From: Chloroflexaceae bacterium
GTDB lineage: Bacteria; Chloroflexota; Chloroflexia; Chloroflexales; Chloroflexaceae
Assembly (NCBI GenBank): GCA_025057155.1
Contig: JANWYD010000012.1
Location: 97,389-161,388, forward strand
Length of the DNA stretch: 64,000 bases
Reading direction: 5' to 3'
The translations under genes and the position numbers were made by a program. Shown here in pieces: positions 1 to 8,943 of this stretch. The notes under the pieces are model-generated. The model searched no databases. It had not been told where the DNA came from and worked only from the letters and a program-made list of their open reading frames with translations. Each line of letters opens with the position of its first letter. The stretch's first letter is position 1.

Positions 1-136
1 AAACAAGGAACTCCGCGCCCTCGGCGGTGCGTTCCCGTTCGGTAGATTGAACACATTGCATACGCCAGCCAGAATTGGCGGGAAGGCCATGCGGGGCGAT
101 CCGCAATCACAATAACGGTTGCCGAACGCCAGGCCC
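1..136. other. Left edge, no gene seen
   Basis: No open frame with recognisable protein similarity, RNA gene or repeat is visible here. It is the downstream side of the minus-strand response regulator that ends at 137. Confidence 0.4.
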
Positions 137-775
137 TCACCCGACCAGATTGTGTTGCACCGCCACGCCGACCGCTTCGGTGCGGTTGGCGACGCCCAGC
201 TTGCCGAGAATGTTATGGACGTGGTGGCGCACGGTGTTGCGGCTGATGAAAAGTTGCTCGGCGATCTGCTCGTTGCTTAGCCCGGCAACCATCAGGCGCA
301 GCACCTCCAACTCGCGCTCGGACAGGTCGCTCCCCGGCGCCGGCGGCGCGTTGAGGGCGCTGACCAGGGCCCGGGTGGCGTCGGGGCTGAGCACCGGCGC
401 GCCAGCGAAGGCGGTGCGGATGGCCCCGATCAGGTCGCCGGCCTGCATATCCTTCAAGAGGTAGCCGATCGCCCCCGCCTGCAGCGCCTGCTGCACCAGG
501 GCGCCCTCGCTGAAGCTGGTGAGCGCCAGGACGCGCACATCCGGGAAGCGCCGGCGCAGTTCCCGGGTGGCGGTAATGCCGTCCATCTCGGGCATCATCA
601 CGTCCATGATCACCAGATCAGGCGCCAGGCTGGCCACAAGCTCCAGGGCCTCGACGCCGCTGGCCCCCTCGCCGACGATCTCAATGTCGTCGGCGCCGCC
701 GAGCAAAAAGCGCAGGCCCCCCCGCACGACGGCATGGTCGTCAACCACAAGCACTCGGATGCGTGACTTCGTCAT
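137..775 (-). CDS. NarL/FixJ-family response regulator
   Basis: A 212-residue two-component response regulator, presumably a cytoplasmic transcription factor. The N-terminal receiver domain (about 5-120) shows the acidic pair in VVDDH (12-13), the phospho-acceptor D58 in [12 protein letters not shown], a Thr in LALTS and the Lys in LLKD. The C-terminal LuxR-type helix-turn-helix (about 150-207) carries the typical [18 protein letters not shown] and [11 protein letters not shown] segments. The ATG at 775 starts exactly at the receiver fold; the longer open frame upstream is glycine/proline junk from a G/C tract. No cognate kinase is adjacent. The NarX-type propeller kinase at 9644-13414 is a plausible but unproven partner. 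The family identity is certain; the signal is unknown. Confidence 0.95.
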   Translation of the reverse strand: MTKSRIRVLVVDDHAVVRGGLRFLLGGADDIEIVGEGASGVEALELVASLAPDLVIMDVMMPEMDGITATRELRRRFPDVRVLALTSFSEGALVQQALQAGAIGYLLKDMQAGDLIGAIRTAFAGAPVLSPDATRALVSALNAPPAPGSDLSERELEVLRLMVAGLSNEQIAEQLFISRNTVRHHVHNILGKLGVANRTEAVGVAVQHNLVG

Positions 776-1037
776 GTTCCACCTCTGGCCTGCCCTACGA
801 TTGCTCGCGGGGCGTGAGGGGTATGGGAACACCCGGTTCCCCCGCTGGCCGCGCGGCCCTGGCCGCTGCGCCCCAACGGAATTATACCCCCTGGCCGCGT
901 TCCGTGGGGGCGCAGGAGGGGCGGGGGGGGGGGGGGGCGCCGCGGGCCCCCCCCCCCCCCCGCCGCACAAGACGGGCGCCCCCCACACAAAACGGGGGCC
1001 CGGGCGGGGGGCTGTTGGGGCGCTGGGCGCTGCGCCC
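776..1037. repeat. Low-complexity G15/C15 inverted tract in an intergenic region
   Basis: Between two minus-strand genes lies a run of 15 G (923-937) followed, after nine bases, by 15 C (947-961), then further G- and C-rich bits around 984-1020. The two homopolymers could pair as a hairpin. Tracts like this are either slippage-prone DNA or a low-quality or assembly-joined spot; the right end of the window (about 63907-63921) has a similar run. No gene is supported here. Confidence 0.6.
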
Positions 1038-2705
1038 CTACGGCGCCGCGATCCACTGCTCGGCGGCCTCCATCGCTTCCTGGAGCGACTGGCCGATCCG
1101 TTCGTCCACCAGGAAGACGTTGTTCCGGCCGATCGTCTGCAGATGGCCGGTGCGTTCCAACTGGATCAGCACCCCCGGGTCCACGCCGGCCAGCATCAGC
1201 TTGCTCTCCCGCTCCCGTAGCGCCTGCGCGTAGCGGGCCAGCACCTCCATGAAGGTGCTGCCCAGCTCCGTCTCGCCGCGCAGCACCAGGATCACCGCCG
1301 CGTGGCGCGAGCCCTCGGTCACCGCGGGGAGCTGTGCGTTGAACACCGGGGCGGCGGCAAAGAACAGGCTGCCGTAGGGAACGAGGACAGTCACCTGGCG
1401 CCCGGGCACCTCTGCCGGCGGCTCGCCCTCGACCGGGTACTGCCCCGGCTCCACGCGCCAGGCCACCACCCGCACCCGGTTCGACTGCTGGAACACGTAG
1501 AGCAACACCGCCAGGCCCACGCCCATCAGCACCGCGTACTGGAGCGGCACCAGCAGGCCGGCGATGAACGTCAGGAGCATCACAGTCTGCTGCACCGGTC
1601 CGGTCTTCCAGACCGTCACCACCTGGCCGAGCTTGAGGGTGCGGAAGCCGATGATGATCAGCAGCCCCGCCAGGGCGGGCATGGCCATCAGGCCCACCAG
1701 GCGCCCGAAGAGCACGATGCCCAGGGCGATCACCACGCCGGCGACGATGTTGGCCAGGCGCGAGCGGGCACCCGCCCCGATCACCAGCGAGGTCGCCGAC
1801 ATCGAGGCGCCCACCGGCATCCCCTGGAGCACCCCGGCGACGATGCCCGCCGCCCCCTGTCCAACGAAGTCGCCCGAGGCGTTGGGGAAGCTGCCGTCGG
1901 GGTTGGCGACCGACGCGCTGATGCTCGCGCCCTGCACCAGCCCCACAAAGGCCAGGGAGAGCGCGGGGATGAGCAGCGTGGGCACGAGGGCCAGCGACGG
2001 CAGCACCGGCAGTGGCAGTGAACTGGGGATATCGGCGACGTCCCTGGCCAACGCGATCTGCTCGGCGCCAGCCAGGGGCACCACCAGCGAGACGAAGAAC
2101 AGCGCCACCACCATCCCCAGGGCCTTCAGGCGCGTCCGCTCCAGGGTCAGGATCAAGATGATCGTCAGCACCCCGGCCGCCAGGGTCGGCACGTGGACCT
2201 GGTCCAGATTGCGCAGGAGATCGAGGGTTCGCACCACCCGATTCGGCCCCGAGCTGCTGTAGCCGGTAAAGGTGTCGAGCTGCCCGAGGATGATCAGCAG
2301 GGCTACGGCGTTGACGAAGCCGACCATCACCGAATTGGGCACGAAGCGCACCAGCTTGCCGAGACGGAGCAGACCCGCCACGAGCATGATCAGCCCGGTG
2401 AGCACCGTTAGCGTAAAGAGCGGGACGTTGGGGTCCGACGCCCGGATCACCTCGGGCACGCTGGCGACGATCAGCGCCATGGCGCTGGTGGCCTGCACGG
2501 ACATCAAGACCGAGCTGGTGAACAGCGCGCCGGTGATCACGCCGGTCATGTAGCTGTTGAGGCCGTAGACCGGGTTGACCAGCGCAAGCAGGCCCGAGGC
2601 CAGCCCATCGGGGATGCTCTGGATGCCCAGCACCAGGCCGGCGGAAAGATCCTCGCGGACGGTGGCGCGGTTGAAATACTGCCGGCGCAGGAACGGGAGG
2701 TGCAT
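1038..2705 (-). CDS. SulP-family anion (sulfate-type) transporter with STAS domain
   Basis: A 555-residue SLC26/SulP permease. The N-terminal two thirds are strongly hydrophobic with about 10-12 membrane segments and the family's early region ([19 protein letters not shown], residues about 21-39). The C-terminal 110 residues or so form a cytoplasmic STAS domain (about 435-550). SulP proteins take up sulfate, bicarbonate or other anions; the substrate cannot be read from the sequence. The ATG at 2705 (MHLPFLRR) is chosen because the upstream extension is encoded by the repeat at 2735-2860. Genes for sulfatase chemistry lie a few kilobases away, so a sulfate role is tempting, but separate transcription units make this only an inference. 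Confidence 0.9.
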   Translation of the reverse strand: MHLPFLRRQYFNRATVREDLSAGLVLGIQSIPDGLASGLLALVNPVYGLNSYMTGVITGALFTSSVLMSVQATSAMALIVASVPEVIRASDPNVPLFTLTVLTGLIMLVAGLLRLGKLVRFVPNSVMVGFVNAVALLIILGQLDTFTGYSSSGPNRVVRTLDLLRNLDQVHVPTLAAGVLTIILILTLERTRLKALGMVVALFFVSLVVPLAGAEQIALARDVADIPSSLPLPVLPSLALVPTLLIPALSLAFVGLVQGASISASVANPDGSFPNASGDFVGQGAAGIVAGVLQGMPVGASMSATSLVIGAGARSRLANIVAGVVIALGIVLFGRLVGLMAMPALAGLLIIIGFRTLKLGQVVTVWKTGPVQQTVMLLTFIAGLLVPLQYAVLMGVGLAVLLYVFQQSNRVRVVAWRVEPGQYPVEGEPPAEVPGRQVTVLVPYGSLFFAAAPVFNAQLPAVTEGSRHAAVILVLRGETELGSTFMEVLARYAQALRERESKLMLAGVDPGVLIQLERTGHLQTIGRNNVFLVDERIGQSLQEAMEAAEQWIAAP

Positions 2706-2734
2706 GAGCGTCTCCGCGACACGGGGAGATCTGG

Positions 2735-2860
2735 TAGTCTGTAGACGAAGTTTTCCGCTAAACCCCCAGCCCTTCCCCAACTCTCCCTCGCTGGGGGAGG
2801 GCTCCCGGCGCCCAACGGGGGGAGGCTGGGAGGGGGTCGGAAATGCCAGGCAAAGTTCAT
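2735..2860. repeat. Family-1 palindromic (MITE-like) element, degraded copy
   Basis: A diverged copy of a roughly 140 bp palindromic repeat found at several places in this window. It begins with TAGTCTGTAGACGAAG, has two internal C-rich/G-rich hairpins (cores near 2785-2802 and 2810-2835) and ends with GCCAGGCAAAGTTCAT. It sits in the 5' leader region of the SulP gene and creates a false N-terminal extension of that frame. Confidence 0.75.
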
Positions 2861-2901
2861 ATAGCGGTCCTACGCCATCTTTGAACAGCGGCCGTGCATA
2901 A

Positions 2902-2921
2902 GGACGCAGCGCGCTGCGTCC
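2902..2921. repeat. GGACGCAGCG palindrome
   Basis: A perfect 20-bp palindrome whose half is GGACGCAGCG. The same 20 bases occur inside a longer 38-bp perfect palindrome at 16403-16440. It lies between two minus-strand genes. No T-run follows, so a terminator role is uncertain. Confidence 0.7.
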
Positions 2922-2973
2922 CGACGGGTACGTCTGATGCTCCGGACTTCAAAACCTGAAGAGGACTGCTATA

Positions 2974-3921
2974 TCAGCCACTAACGAGTTCCGGGAAAAC
3001 CTGCTCCCAGTCGCGCTGCATACTCACCACCGTCCAGCCCTGGGCATAAGCCGTCTCCAGCGCCCGCTCGGCGCCCGCCGTGTAGGCGAACTCGCGTTCG
3101 GCGTCGTCATGTAGGACGAGCAGACGCAGTGCCGGCAACGTCGGGCTGCCGGCGAACTGCAGCATCGGCAAGTCGCCGTTGGCGTTGCCCGCCGCCAGAA
3201 TGGGCCGGCGCCCGACAACATCCCAGATCTGAACGGGCTTGGCCGGTCCATCGTTGATCACATCAAGTTCGGCGCGCTGCACAATCGTCCCCACGCCGTC
3301 GCGCACCTCGTAGCTGTATGCCACGGCGCTCCCGATCACGCGCTCGCGCGGGATAGCGTAGAGTTGCTCGGCGAAGCCGCGCATGAACTCGCGCCCACCG
3401 CCGGAGACGATGTAGCAGGTGAAGCTGTGGTCCTCGAGGTAGCGCAGCAACTCGAGCATCGGCTGGTAGAGGCATGTGGCGTAGGGCCGGCCGAGGGTGG
3501 GATGCCGCTCCCGGGCCACGAAGGCCGCGGCCTCGGCCTCGACCTCCTCGACGGGGCGGGCGTCCGCGAGGGCCAGGATGCCGTCAATGATCGCGTGCAC
3601 GTCGCTACTATCACCCTGATAGTGGCGGGTGATTGCCCCGCTCAGCCAGGCGTAGTCCTGCTGGTACGCCGCCTGCCACGGCTGCCGCTCGCGCAGGGCC
3701 GGGTTCTGCGCGGCCTGCGCGGCCAGTTTGCGCAGCAGCAGGTCGAGCTGTACATACATCGGTTTCTCGCACCACAGGGTGCCGTCATTGTCGAAGACGG
3801 CGACCCGATCGGGGGGCGGCACGTAGCGCGGGTCGGCCTCGTCGGTGACGGCGGCTACGAAGTCGAGGATGGCCTGCCGGGTCGGCGTTTCGTTCCAACT
3901 GGGAAGGCTGTTGTGTGTCAT
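2974..3921 (-). CDS. HAD-superfamily phosphatase (phosphoserine phosphatase-like)
   Basis: A 315-residue haloacid-dehalogenase-type hydrolase. Motif I is DNDGTL at 44-49 (nucleophile D44, acid/base D46). Motif II is the Ser in CYIVSGGG. Motif III is a Lys near the GPAKPVQIW stretch, and motif IV is GNANGDLPML. The large insert between motifs I and II forms an alpha-helical cap, as in the phosphoserine phosphatase-like group. It should hydrolyse a phosphate ester in the cytoplasm; the substrate is unknown. It lies downstream of the sulfatase, separated by a 290-bp gap with 8-bp repeats, so co-transcription is uncertain. The ATG at 3921 has no strong ribosome-binding site. Confidence 0.85.
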   Translation of the reverse strand: MTHNSLPSWNETPTRQAILDFVAAVTDEADPRYVPPPDRVAVFDNDGTLWCEKPMYVQLDLLLRKLAAQAAQNPALRERQPWQAAYQQDYAWLSGAITRHYQGDSSDVHAIIDGILALADARPVEEVEAEAAAFVARERHPTLGRPYATCLYQPMLELLRYLEDHSFTCYIVSGGGREFMRGFAEQLYAIPRERVIGSAVAYSYEVRDGVGTIVQRAELDVINDGPAKPVQIWDVVGRRPILAAGNANGDLPMLQFAGSPTLPALRLLVLHDDAEREFAYTAGAERALETAYAQGWTVVSMQRDWEQVFPELVSG

Positions 3922-4008
3922 AGTGGTTCCGTGAGAGTAGGAGAACCAGGCGCACCCACATCATACGGCATGGTTTCAAGCTAGCTTGACAGGCTGGCCC
4001 TTGCTGCC

Positions 4009-4146
4009 ACACCTCCACAGCGCTATGGGATATAGAGCTGTGGAGGTGTGGAGGTGTAGAGCAACGGCAGGGCATGTTTTTCAGTGGCTTGTCTGTCTGC
4101 TCCCCATCTCCACGCCTCCACGCCTCCACGCCTCCATACCTCCACG
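4009..4146. repeat. 8-bp minisatellite (GTGTGGAG / CTCCACAC) in inverted arrangement
   Basis: Short runs of an 8-bp unit occur in both orientations: CCACACCTCCACAG, then GTGGAGGTGTGGAGGTGTAG, then CTCCACGC units repeated to 4146. A linker reading GAGCAACGGCAGGGCATGT separates the arms. The same architecture and linker recur at 9336-9467, so this is a repeat family, not chance. It fills the 290-bp gap between the sulfatase stop and the HAD start. Confidence 0.75.
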
Positions 4147-4211
4147 GACCGATTATGTGAACGTATGGAGCAACGGCTAAGCTGAAAGGCATGCTTCCGA
4201 AACGCGCCTGA

Positions 4212-5750
4212 TCAGTTGTTACTCAGGGCCTGTTCCATCTTCTCCAATACCTGATCAATGCTGAAGCTGGCCGGTTTCATGCGCGGCGGGAACTCCTTGA
4301 AGGTTTCAAGGAAGTTCTGTACGAGAAACTGGGCCGCATACGTGATGTAAGCCCGGTCAATCAGCCAGTCCCAGTAGGTATTCGAGGTAATATCCGCCCG
4401 CTCGAACGGATCGGTACGCAGGTTGAAAATCTTGGGGACTCGCAGGAAGACAAAAGGCTCGGCCCAGATCTGTAATGAGCCCTGCACGCGCTGTTCGGCG
4501 AAGACAACCTTCCAGTTGTCGAAGCGCAGCGCTACCAGGTCGCCGTCGTCGGAGAAGTAGAAGAAGCCCTGCCGCGGCCCTTTTGCCTGCTCGCCGGTCA
4601 GGTAGGGCAGGAAGTTGTAGCCGTCCAGGTGAACCTTGTACGTTCGATCGCCGATCCGGTGGCCCGCCTTGAGTTTTGCGCCAATGTCCGGCTCGCCCGC
4701 GGCGGCGAGCAGGGTGGGCAGCCAGTCCTCGTGGCTGAAGATCTCGTTAGAGATGGCGCCCGCCGTAATCTTGCCGGGCCAGCGCACTAGCATTGGGACG
4801 CGGAAGGCGCCTTCCCAGTTCGAGTTCTTCTCGTTGCGGAAGGGGGTCATCGCGCCGTCGGGCCAGGTGTTCATGTGCGGGCCATTGTCGGTTGAGTACA
4901 TCACGATGGTGTCCTCGGCGATGCCAAGCTCGTCGAGCAGGTCGAGCATGCGGCCCACATGTTTGTCGTGCTCAATCATGACGTCGTGGTAATACGACTG
5001 CCAGCGCCCGGCCTGGCCGAGCACATGGGCCGGCGGGCGGACGCGGAAGTGCATCCAGGTGGTATTGAGCCAGACGAAGAAGGGCTTCTTGTCGGCGTGA
5101 GCGCGCCTGATGAAGTCCTGGGCAGCCTCGACGAACTCGACATCAACGGTCTCCATGCGCTTGCGAGTCAGCGGACCGACTTCCTCGATGCGCTGCTTGC
5201 CGACGCGGCCCCAGCGGGGGTGCTCGGTCGGGTCGTCTACGTCGGTGGCCCAGGAGCGGACCATGCCTCGGGGCCCAAAGAGCTTCTTGAAGTTGGGAAA
5301 ATCGGCCTCCGGCGGGTAGTCCTCATGCTCGGGCTCCTCCTCGGCGTTAAGGTGGTAGAGGTTGCCGAAGAACTCGTCGAAGCCGTGAACGGTGGGCAGG
5401 TACTTGTTGAGGTCGCCGAAGTGGTTCTTGCCAAACTGGCCCGTGGCGTAGCCGAGGGGCTTGAGCAGCTCGGCGATGGTGGGGTCCTCGGCATGAAGGC
5501 CCTTATCCGCCCCCGGCATGCCCACTTTGCTGAGGCCGGTACGGAAGGGGCACTGACCGGTGATAAAGGCCGCGCGGCCCGCGGTGCAGCTCTGCTGACC
5601 GTAGCTGTCGGTGAAGCGCATCCCCTCGTTGGCGATGCGGTCGATATTGGGCGTGCGGTAGCCCATTAGCCCGTCGCTGTAGCAACTCAGGTTAGTAATG
5701 CCGATGTCGTCACCCCAGATGACCAGGATGTTTGGTTTACCGTTGGGCAT
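4212..5750 (-). CDS. Arylsulfatase (formylglycine-dependent sulfatase)
   Basis: A 512-residue type I sulfatase that hydrolyses sulfate esters. The metal-binding start is WGDDIG (D14, D15). The signature C-T-A-G-R at 55-59 fits C-x-(P/A)-x-R, so C55 would be oxidised to formylglycine. A later stretch has DNGPHMNTW and FRNEKNSNWEGAFRVP, typical of the C-terminal half of the active site. No signal peptide is visible, so it should stay in the cytoplasm. It sits directly downstream of the radical-SAM maturase (58-bp gap with a hairpin), which strongly suggests the maturase modifies this enzyme. A good AAGGAG ribosome site precedes the ATG. The natural sulfate ester is unknown. Confidence 0.95.
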   Translation of the reverse strand: MPNGKPNILVIWGDDIGITNLSCYSDGLMGYRTPNIDRIANEGMRFTDSYGQQSCTAGRAAFITGQCPFRTGLSKVGMPGADKGLHAEDPTIAELLKPLGYATGQFGKNHFGDLNKYLPTVHGFDEFFGNLYHLNAEEEPEHEDYPPEADFPNFKKLFGPRGMVRSWATDVDDPTEHPRWGRVGKQRIEEVGPLTRKRMETVDVEFVEAAQDFIRRAHADKKPFFVWLNTTWMHFRVRPPAHVLGQAGRWQSYYHDVMIEHDKHVGRMLDLLDELGIAEDTIVMYSTDNGPHMNTWPDGAMTPFRNEKNSNWEGAFRVPMLVRWPGKITAGAISNEIFSHEDWLPTLLAAAGEPDIGAKLKAGHRIGDRTYKVHLDGYNFLPYLTGEQAKGPRQGFFYFSDDGDLVALRFDNWKVVFAEQRVQGSLQIWAEPFVFLRVPKIFNLRTDPFERADITSNTYWDWLIDRAYITYAAQFLVQNFLETFKEFPPRMKPASFSIDQVLEKMEQALSNN

Positions 5751-5779
5751 GGGTTCGGGATCTCCTTTCTAGTCGGACC

Positions 5780-5804
5780 GAAGCATCGGCAAAACCGATG
5801 CTTC
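5780..5804. repeat. GAAGCATCGG hairpin between maturase and sulfatase
   Basis: Perfect 10-bp inverted repeat (GAAGCATCGG / CCGATGCTTC) around CAAAA. Related words (AATGCTTCGGCC) occur at 13432-13443 and in the hairpin at 16511-16543. No T-run follows on the minus strand, so it may be an mRNA-processing or attenuating hairpin, not a full terminator. Confidence 0.6.
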
Positions 5805-5808
5805 GACC

Positions 5809-7164
5809 CTATGACAGAAGCCGGGGCGATGCCCCATGGCAATGTTTGAGCTTGCGCCCGCTGCCACAGGGGCAGGGGTCGTTGCGCCCGGCTTTCGCCA
5901 GGGCACGCTGAAATGCAGCCTCCTCGCGGGCCAGGATCGTCATCACCTCGGCGGCCGGGCGGCCCCGGCGGATCAGTTCGGCGATCAGCCGCATGGGCCG
6001 GTCAATATGGGTGAAGAAGCGCCGGTAGCCGGCGCACAGGTAGTTCAGCCCCGGCTCACCGTCAGGGGTGAGGATGAAGCGGTTCTTCGGGCACTCGCCG
6101 TTGCAGGCGAACAGCACCGGGCACTCCCGGCAGTACTGCGGCAGGGTGTCGCGCTTGTCCTGGCCGAACTTGCGCATCTGCTCCGAGGCCACCAGTTCGA
6201 TCATCGGCGTTTCTTTGATGTTGCCGAGCCGGTGCTTCGGCTCCACGAAGTGGTCGCAGGTGTAGAGGTCGCCGTTGTGCTCCAGGGCCGGCCCCAGGCC
6301 ACAGGTCTGGTCGAAGACGCACATGCGCGGGCTGAGGCCGAGCCAGCTTCGCGCGGCGGCCTCGAAGGTCTGCACGAAGACCCGGCCCACGTCGTGGCGC
6401 ACCCACTCGTCGAAGATCGTGGTCAGGAAGCGCCCGAACTGTTCGGCGCCAACCGAGCGCTCCGAAACGGTGTCGCCCTCCTGGAGCAGCGCGCGCCCGT
6501 CGGCGTTGATCCGCTCGACCACGGGGATGAACTGTATCCAGTCAGCGCCGACTTCGTCGCGCAGGAAGCAGTAGACCTCAAGCGGATGGTCAGCGTTGGC
6601 GCTGTTGACGGTGGTGAGCACGTTGAAGGCGACACCGTGGGCTTGCAGCAGGCGGAGGCCGCGCATGACCTTCTCGAAGGTCGGCTTGCCGCCCTTGTCG
6701 TAGCGGTAGCGGTCGTGAAGCTCCGCGGGGCCATCCAGGCTGATGCCGACGAGGAAGCCGTGCTCCTTGAAGAACGCGCACCACTCGTCGGTCAGGAGGG
6801 TGCCGTTGGTCTGGATGGTGTGCTCAAAGCGCATGTCCGGGCGGCGGTGGCGTTCGGCGACGGCCATGGCGCGGCGGAAGAAGTCCAGGCCCATCAGGGT
6901 TGGCTCGCCGCCCTGCCAGGCGATAATGACGTGGTCGGTGCTATGGGCGGCGATCAACTGGCCGATGTAGGCCTCGAGCACATCGTCGGCCATGCGGAAC
7001 TTCGAGCCGGGGTAAAGTTGCTCCTTGGCCAGGAAGAAGCAGTAGGCGCAGTCAAGGTTGCAGATCGCCCCGGTGGGCTTGGCCAGAACGTGGAAGGCCG
7101 CGGGCCGCGGGCCGCCGGCTGTGACTGGCGTGCCCGTGTTGGCGCTCGCGCTGAGTGCGATCAT
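5809..7164 (-). CDS. Anaerobic sulfatase-maturating enzyme (radical SAM, SPASM)
   Basis: A 451-residue radical SAM enzyme. The cluster motif CNLDCAYC (C35, C39, C42; Cx3Cx2C) binds the SAM-cleaving Fe-S centre. The C-terminal SPASM region has many cysteines (including the CRECPVLFACNGECPKN stretch) for auxiliary clusters. Enzymes of this type oxidise the active-site Cys or Ser of sulfatases to formylglycine, and the neighbouring sulfatase carries a suitable C-T-A-G-R site. An unusual extra is a SEC-C zinc-binding motif at the extreme C-terminus (NDPCPCGSGRKLKHCHG). The ATG at 7164 has an AAGGAG site 6 bases upstream. It is probably the first gene of a maturase-sulfatase unit. Confidence 0.93.
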   Translation of the reverse strand: MIALSASANTGTPVTAGGPRPAAFHVLAKPTGAICNLDCAYCFFLAKEQLYPGSKFRMADDVLEAYIGQLIAAHSTDHVIIAWQGGEPTLMGLDFFRRAMAVAERHRRPDMRFEHTIQTNGTLLTDEWCAFFKEHGFLVGISLDGPAELHDRYRYDKGGKPTFEKVMRGLRLLQAHGVAFNVLTTVNSANADHPLEVYCFLRDEVGADWIQFIPVVERINADGRALLQEGDTVSERSVGAEQFGRFLTTIFDEWVRHDVGRVFVQTFEAAARSWLGLSPRMCVFDQTCGLGPALEHNGDLYTCDHFVEPKHRLGNIKETPMIELVASEQMRKFGQDKRDTLPQYCRECPVLFACNGECPKNRFILTPDGEPGLNYLCAGYRRFFTHIDRPMRLIAELIRRGRPAAEVMTILAREEAAFQRALAKAGRNDPCPCGSGRKLKHCHGASPRLLS

Positions 7165-7221
7165 GCGCGCTCCTTAGTGAGGGCTGATACCCGTTCCCGT
7201 TGACTGGATCGTCTGACGCCC

Positions 7222-8046
7222 TCACCACTCCCGGCTCAACTCGGCGATGGCGGCATCGGCGGCGGCGGTGGCCTGCTGAAAGGCCTCGGTGGTGATCAGG
7301 TCGGCGTCAACCAGGGCGTCAATGGCCGCGGGAGCGTCGGCGTCGGTGAGCAGCCCGGCGACCACCAGGGCGCGCACCGCCTCGGCAGCGATGGCCATGC
7401 GGAAGGTGTCCACGGCCTCCACGGTGGCGGCGGCCTGGGCGATCGCGGCCTGCTCCAGCGACGCCGCCGCCTCCAGGGTGCTCAGCGTGTCGAGCAGCGC
7501 TGCGCCCCGCAGCGCCGCGGCCCGCTCGATCGCCACCTCGGCCTCGACGATCGCGTTCAACTCGCGGCCAACGGCCAGCAGCGCGTCGCGGGTAAGGAAG
7601 CCCTGTGCCACCATGCGTCCCCCGGCTTCGCGAATGGCCGTTGCAAGACCGATGGCCCAGGCGTGCTCGAGGAGCACCACGGCTGCGGCCGTACCGGGCG
7701 CCAGGTCGGTGGCCGCGAGGCGGATCTCGTTAAGGGTAAGCCCCGGCCCCTGCTCCGGGATCAGCATCGTTTCAAGCTCCGCCGGCTCGGGCTGTGACTC
7801 GACGGTCACCCCCAGGCCCAGCAGGGGGTCAATCAGCGTGCCGACGCTGCTCACGCTTCCGTCGGGCAGGTCCTGCTCCTGAAGGGCGCGAATGGTCCCG
7901 TCGGCCTCTTTCATCACGAAGCGCAGGTCAATGATCCGGATCAGGCCATGGGCGCGCAGTTCGTCAAGCTCGCGCAGGATCTGCCCCTTGAACTGATCAA
8001 CGCGGTCGAAGGCGATGGCAATCGCCTGAATTGGTCCCGTTTGCAT
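7222..8046 (-). CDS. DUF6325-like protein with helical C-terminal extension
   Basis: A 274-residue predicted cytoplasmic protein. The N-terminal 150 residues resemble DUF6325/DUF1269-type proteins (pattern: a beta strand, FKGQILRELDELRAHG, then IIDLRFVMKEADG). The C-terminal part is alanine-rich and helical, with two short three-helix repeats ending in ITTEAFQQATAA. No catalytic motif or membrane segment is obvious. AAGGAG lies 7 bases before the ATG. It starts 57 bp upstream-side of the maturase gene on the same strand, so it could be in one operon with it. Function unknown. Confidence 0.8.
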   Translation of the reverse strand: MQTGPIQAIAIAFDRVDQFKGQILRELDELRAHGLIRIIDLRFVMKEADGTIRALQEQDLPDGSVSSVGTLIDPLLGLGVTVESQPEPAELETMLIPEQGPGLTLNEIRLAATDLAPGTAAAVVLLEHAWAIGLATAIREAGGRMVAQGFLTRDALLAVGRELNAIVEAEVAIERAAALRGAALLDTLSTLEAAASLEQAAIAQAAATVEAVDTFRMAIAAEAVRALVVAGLLTDADAPAAIDALVDADLITTEAFQQATAAADAAIAELSREW

Positions 8047-8193
8047 GGCAATGCTCCTTACATCCTCGGCCCTGTGCCGGGCGATGGGGTTTCTTTCTCA
8101 ACAGAAGGGAGATTCCTGGGAAGGTGAAGCCCTCCCGGACCTTCCCCCGCGCGGGGGGTTGCGCCCTTCCAGCGCCTCCCACGGGCAGGAGTA

Positions 8194-8214
8194 CGGGGAA
8201 ACCTGGTTTCCCCG
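8194..8214. terminator. GGGAAACC/GGTTTCCC palindrome
   Basis: Perfect 10-bp inverted repeat CGGGGAAACC / GGTTTCCCCG with a single central base. The same core recurs at 25787-25817, 29054-29075 and 56642-56670, where it has terminator-like features. Here it follows no obvious T-run, and it lies downstream of the LURP-one-like gene (minus strand). Confidence 0.5.
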
Positions 8215-8223
8215 GGGCGCTTA

Positions 8224-8364
8224 TTAGTCTGTGAACTGAGTTTTTCGGTAACTCCGCCCCCTCCCCAACCCTCCCCCGCTGGGGGAGGGAGACCGGCTCC
8301 TCCCCCCAACGGGGGGAGGTTGGGAGGGGGGCGGAAATGCCAGGAAACTTCGTTCACAGACGAA
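8224..8364. repeat. Family-1 palindromic (MITE-like) element
   Basis: A full copy of about 140 bp. It runs from TTAGTCTGTGAACTGAG to CTTCGTTCACAGACGAA, with terminal inverted repeats (AGTCTGTGAAC / GTTCACAGAC) and two strong internal hairpins. The right end abuts the stop codon of the LURP-one-like gene (8365). There is no coding capacity; mobilisation would need a transposase in trans. Confidence 0.85.
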
Positions 8365-8922
8365 TCAGCGCCCGCCGTGGGCCATCATGTCGATCACGAT
8401 CGTCACGGCCAGGATCAGCGCCTCGTTCTGGCCGGGCTCGATCTGCACGCCGTACTGGTCGCGGATGCGAAACCACTTCTTCGAGACCTCGGCGATCTTG
8501 CGGTTGCCTTCGCCGATGGTGTACTCGTGGTGGAGGATGTTGCCCTGCACCTCGAGGTCGGGCCCGTCGCCGACCTTGACCGTCCAGCGGTCGCGCAGCG
8601 GCGTGATCAGCGCCTTGCGCACGGTGGCCATGCGCTCACCGTTCGGCCCCTCGATCTCCATCGTGTCACGCACGCGCAGCATGCGCTCCTGCACCCGGCA
8701 CTGCACCTGGCCCTGGGCGTCCTCGATGATCAGGGTACTGCGGATGCGCAGGGCCTTGCCGTCGACCTTGTAGGCGCGGCGGCCGTCGCTGTCCTCGATC
8801 CAGAAGTCGTCGCCGATGGCGACCATGCGCTGGCGCACCTTGTAGCGCACGGCGGTGCCGCGCCGGCCGAAGGTCTCACGCTCCTGCTGGCGCTGCTCGC
8901 GCGCCTGTTGTCGTCCTCGCAT
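8365..8922 (-). CDS. LURP-one-related (Tubby C-terminal-like) protein
   Basis: A 185-residue protein with a charged N-terminus (Arg/Gln-rich, residues 1-25) followed by repeated beta strands typical of LURP-one-related proteins: RYKVRQRMVAIGDDFWIED, YKVDGKALRIRSTLIIED, and near the end KWFRIRDQYGVQIEPGQ. These fold into a 12-stranded barrel around a central helix, related to phospholipid scramblases. The family role in bacteria is not established. Its final helix ALILAVTIVIDMM is hydrophobic. It is followed directly by a family-1 repeat. The start at 8922 has a GAGGAAAGG region upstream. Confidence 0.85.
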   Translation of the reverse strand: MRGRQQAREQRQQERETFGRRGTAVRYKVRQRMVAIGDDFWIEDSDGRRAYKVDGKALRIRSTLIIEDAQGQVQCRVQERMLRVRDTMEIEGPNGERMATVRKALITPLRDRWTVKVGDGPDLEVQGNILHHEYTIGEGNRKIAEVSKKWFRIRDQYGVQIEPGQNEALILAVTIVIDMMAHGGR

Positions 8923-8943
8923 TGCTCGTCCCTTTCCTCAGTA

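Noticed and set aside
772..1233. Gly/Pro-rich frames over the G15/C15 tract
   Set aside because: They arise from homopolymers, have no domain similarity and overlap the real starts and ends of neighbouring genes.
5836..7203. Long plus-strand frame opposite the sulfatase maturase
   Set aside because: The minus strand encodes an unmistakable radical SAM enzyme with CNLDCAYC; the opposite frame has no recognisable motif.
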